In this document: positions 63,421 to 64,000 of the stretch, piece by piece
How positions within the stretch are numbered: position 1 is the first letter of the stretch
Layout of the letters: each line of letters begins with the position of its first letter
Made by a program: the position numbers and the translations under genes
Notes under the pieces: model-generated
What the model was told of the DNA's origin: nothing
What the model saw: only the letters and a program-made list of their open reading frames with translations
Databases searched by the model: none
Source of the DNA: Asanoa ishikariensis
GTDB taxonomy: Bacteria; Actinomycetota; Actinomycetes; Mycobacteriales; Micromonosporaceae
Length of the DNA stretch: 64,000 nucleotides
Assembly (NCBI RefSeq): GCF_900107455.1
Contig: NZ_FNQB01000001.1
Span: forward strand, 930,001-994,000
Direction of reading: 5' to 3'

Positions 63421-63442
63421 GGTCTCGAAGCTCTGAGCTCCG

Positions 63443-63760
63443 TCAGATCGCTCCTAGCAACTTCGCGGCCGCAGTCAGAAGGAAGGCGATCGCGAAGATA
63501 TACATCAGGATTCGGTCGTGGGCTGCCGCGTTGGCCAGCGCCATGAAGGCGGTGGCAGGTCGGACCGGTGGGAAGGACGCAGCCTCTGATTTGGGCACCG
63601 GTTCGTCCGGCTGCGCTTCGGGTCCGGCAGCGTCAGGATCGGGCGCGCTGTGGGCTCCACCGACCGCCCCTTGTTGGCTGTGCCGCTGACGACGCCGGCT
63701 GCCACGAGGTCTCCGGCGATGGTGACTCTCGCCTGCGCTTTGCTCCTCCAGCTGCGACAT
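63443..63760 (-). CDS. Small tail-anchored membrane protein (hypothetical)
   Basis: A 105-residue protein with a long polar N terminus, rich in Arg, Gln and His (SHHRRRPRGSRRRQRHSQQG) and then Pro/Glu/Asp, followed by one C-terminal hydrophobic helix (ILMYIFAIAFLLTAAAKLLG). The layout suggests a cytoplasmic, possibly nucleic-acid-binding region anchored to the membrane. No family is recognised. High third-position GC supports coding. Confidence 0.55.
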   Translation of the reverse strand: MSQLEEQSAGESHHRRRPRGSRRRQRHSQQGAVGGAHSAPDPDAAGPEAQPDEPVPKSEAASFPPVRPATAFMALANAAAHDRILMYIFAIAFLLTAAAKLLGAI

Positions 63761-63927
63761 CAGACGACCTTTCTCTGGGGCAGGGCAGTGGAACCGACTG
63801 TCCGGCGCGGACGGTCGGGCGCTTAAGAGACTCAGGCGTACGTGCTCTAGGGCTGGTCGGCTGCCGACGTCTTGGGGCAGGACATCAGGCCGCGAACGAA
63901 GATCATCGCCCTTTCATTTTTCGAAGG

Positions 63928-63943
63928 CATGAAATATTTCATG
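63928..63943. promoter_or_regulatory. 16-bp perfect palindrome in an AT-rich patch
   Basis: CATGAAATATTTCATG is a perfect 16-bp palindrome within an AT-rich stretch (about 63910-63950) in otherwise GC-rich sequence, as expected for an operator or promoter. The genes it would control lie at or beyond the right edge; nothing else convincing is coded in 63761-64000. Confidence 0.5.
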
Positions 63944-64000
63944 GCAACAAGAGGAGGCTACATATCACTCGAACTGGCGCCTAGATCGCGAAGTTTCGAT

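Noticed and set aside
63568-63984. A 138-codon plus-strand frame at the right edge
   Set aside because: No homology, no ribosome-binding site and atypical codon choice; it overlaps the palindrome and the small membrane-protein gene on the other strand.

Overview
This 64 kb window has the look of a soil actinomycete chromosome. GC content is very high, third codon positions are almost always G or C, GTG and TTG starts are common, and genes are packed tightly with many 4-nt ATGA/GTGA overlaps. The mix of an ECF sigma/RskA pair, Hsp70-like membrane protein, large AAA_16 ATPase, secreted beta-helix hydrolase and ricin-type lectin fits a mycelial actinomycete, perhaps Micromonosporaceae; that placement is an inference. 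No phage, transposase, integrase or CRISPR array was seen.

Region 1 (3-13715) is a catabolic island: the tail of a Gfo/Idh/MocA oxidoreductase, a fumarylacetoacetate-hydrolase-fold enzyme, a complete Dpp/Opp-type ABC importer, an IclR regulator, a RidA deaminase, an N-acyl-D-amino-acid deacylase, an amidohydrolase, a D-threonine-aldolase/D-serine-dehydratase-like PLP enzyme, a PIG-L homologue and a HisD-like dehydrogenase. Two TGGAA-N5-TT(C/T)CA boxes (7994-8008 and 11499-11513) look like the operators of the local IclR protein and tie the halves into one regulon, probably for import and breakdown of an N-acylated D-amino-acid or peptide-like substrate.

Region 2 (13690-21588) holds small membrane proteins, a HAD/PNKP-type phosphatase and a five-gene leftward operon: DUF4331 protein, TPR protein, NicO-type metal permease, SigK-like ECF sigma factor and RskA-like anti-sigma factor. 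The DUF4331 ribosome-binding site lies inside a perfect 9-bp stem. Region 3 (21958-29591) carries a caspase-fold protein fused to an EAL domain in which the caspase cysteine position is glutamine, a ricin-type lectin, an unknown acidic protein, S-adenosylhomocysteine hydrolase preceded by what reads as a complete SAH riboswitch, and a NarL-type two-component pair.

Region 4 (29751-40925) starts with tRNA-Arg(CCT), then an RtcB-PrfH ribosome/RNA-repair pair with downstream genes, an asparaginase, a secreted beta-helix hydrolase, an Hsp70-like transmembrane protein and a divergent MerR/SDR pair with a textbook 19-bp-spacer promoter. Region 5 (41254-49843) has three aldo-keto reductases (two near-duplicate paralogues), a stand-alone LigD polymerase domain, a frameshifted AraC regulator whose start region has been amplified into a 62-bp tandem array, small membrane proteins and a TetR gene with its operator.

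Region 6 (50523-64000) contains a DHA2-type drug exporter, a secreted FAD oxidoreductase, an HTH-TOBE regulator, an ABC-F protein, an HTH-citrate synthase divergent from a homocitrate-synthase-like enzyme across a nested dyad, and a 1195-residue AAA_16 ATPase followed by a 61/62-bp minisatellite. Several intergenic regions here (49.8-50.5, 52.2-52.5, 56.7-56.9 and 63.1-63.4 kb) are filled with degenerate or exact tandem repeats, a recurrent feature of this genome segment.
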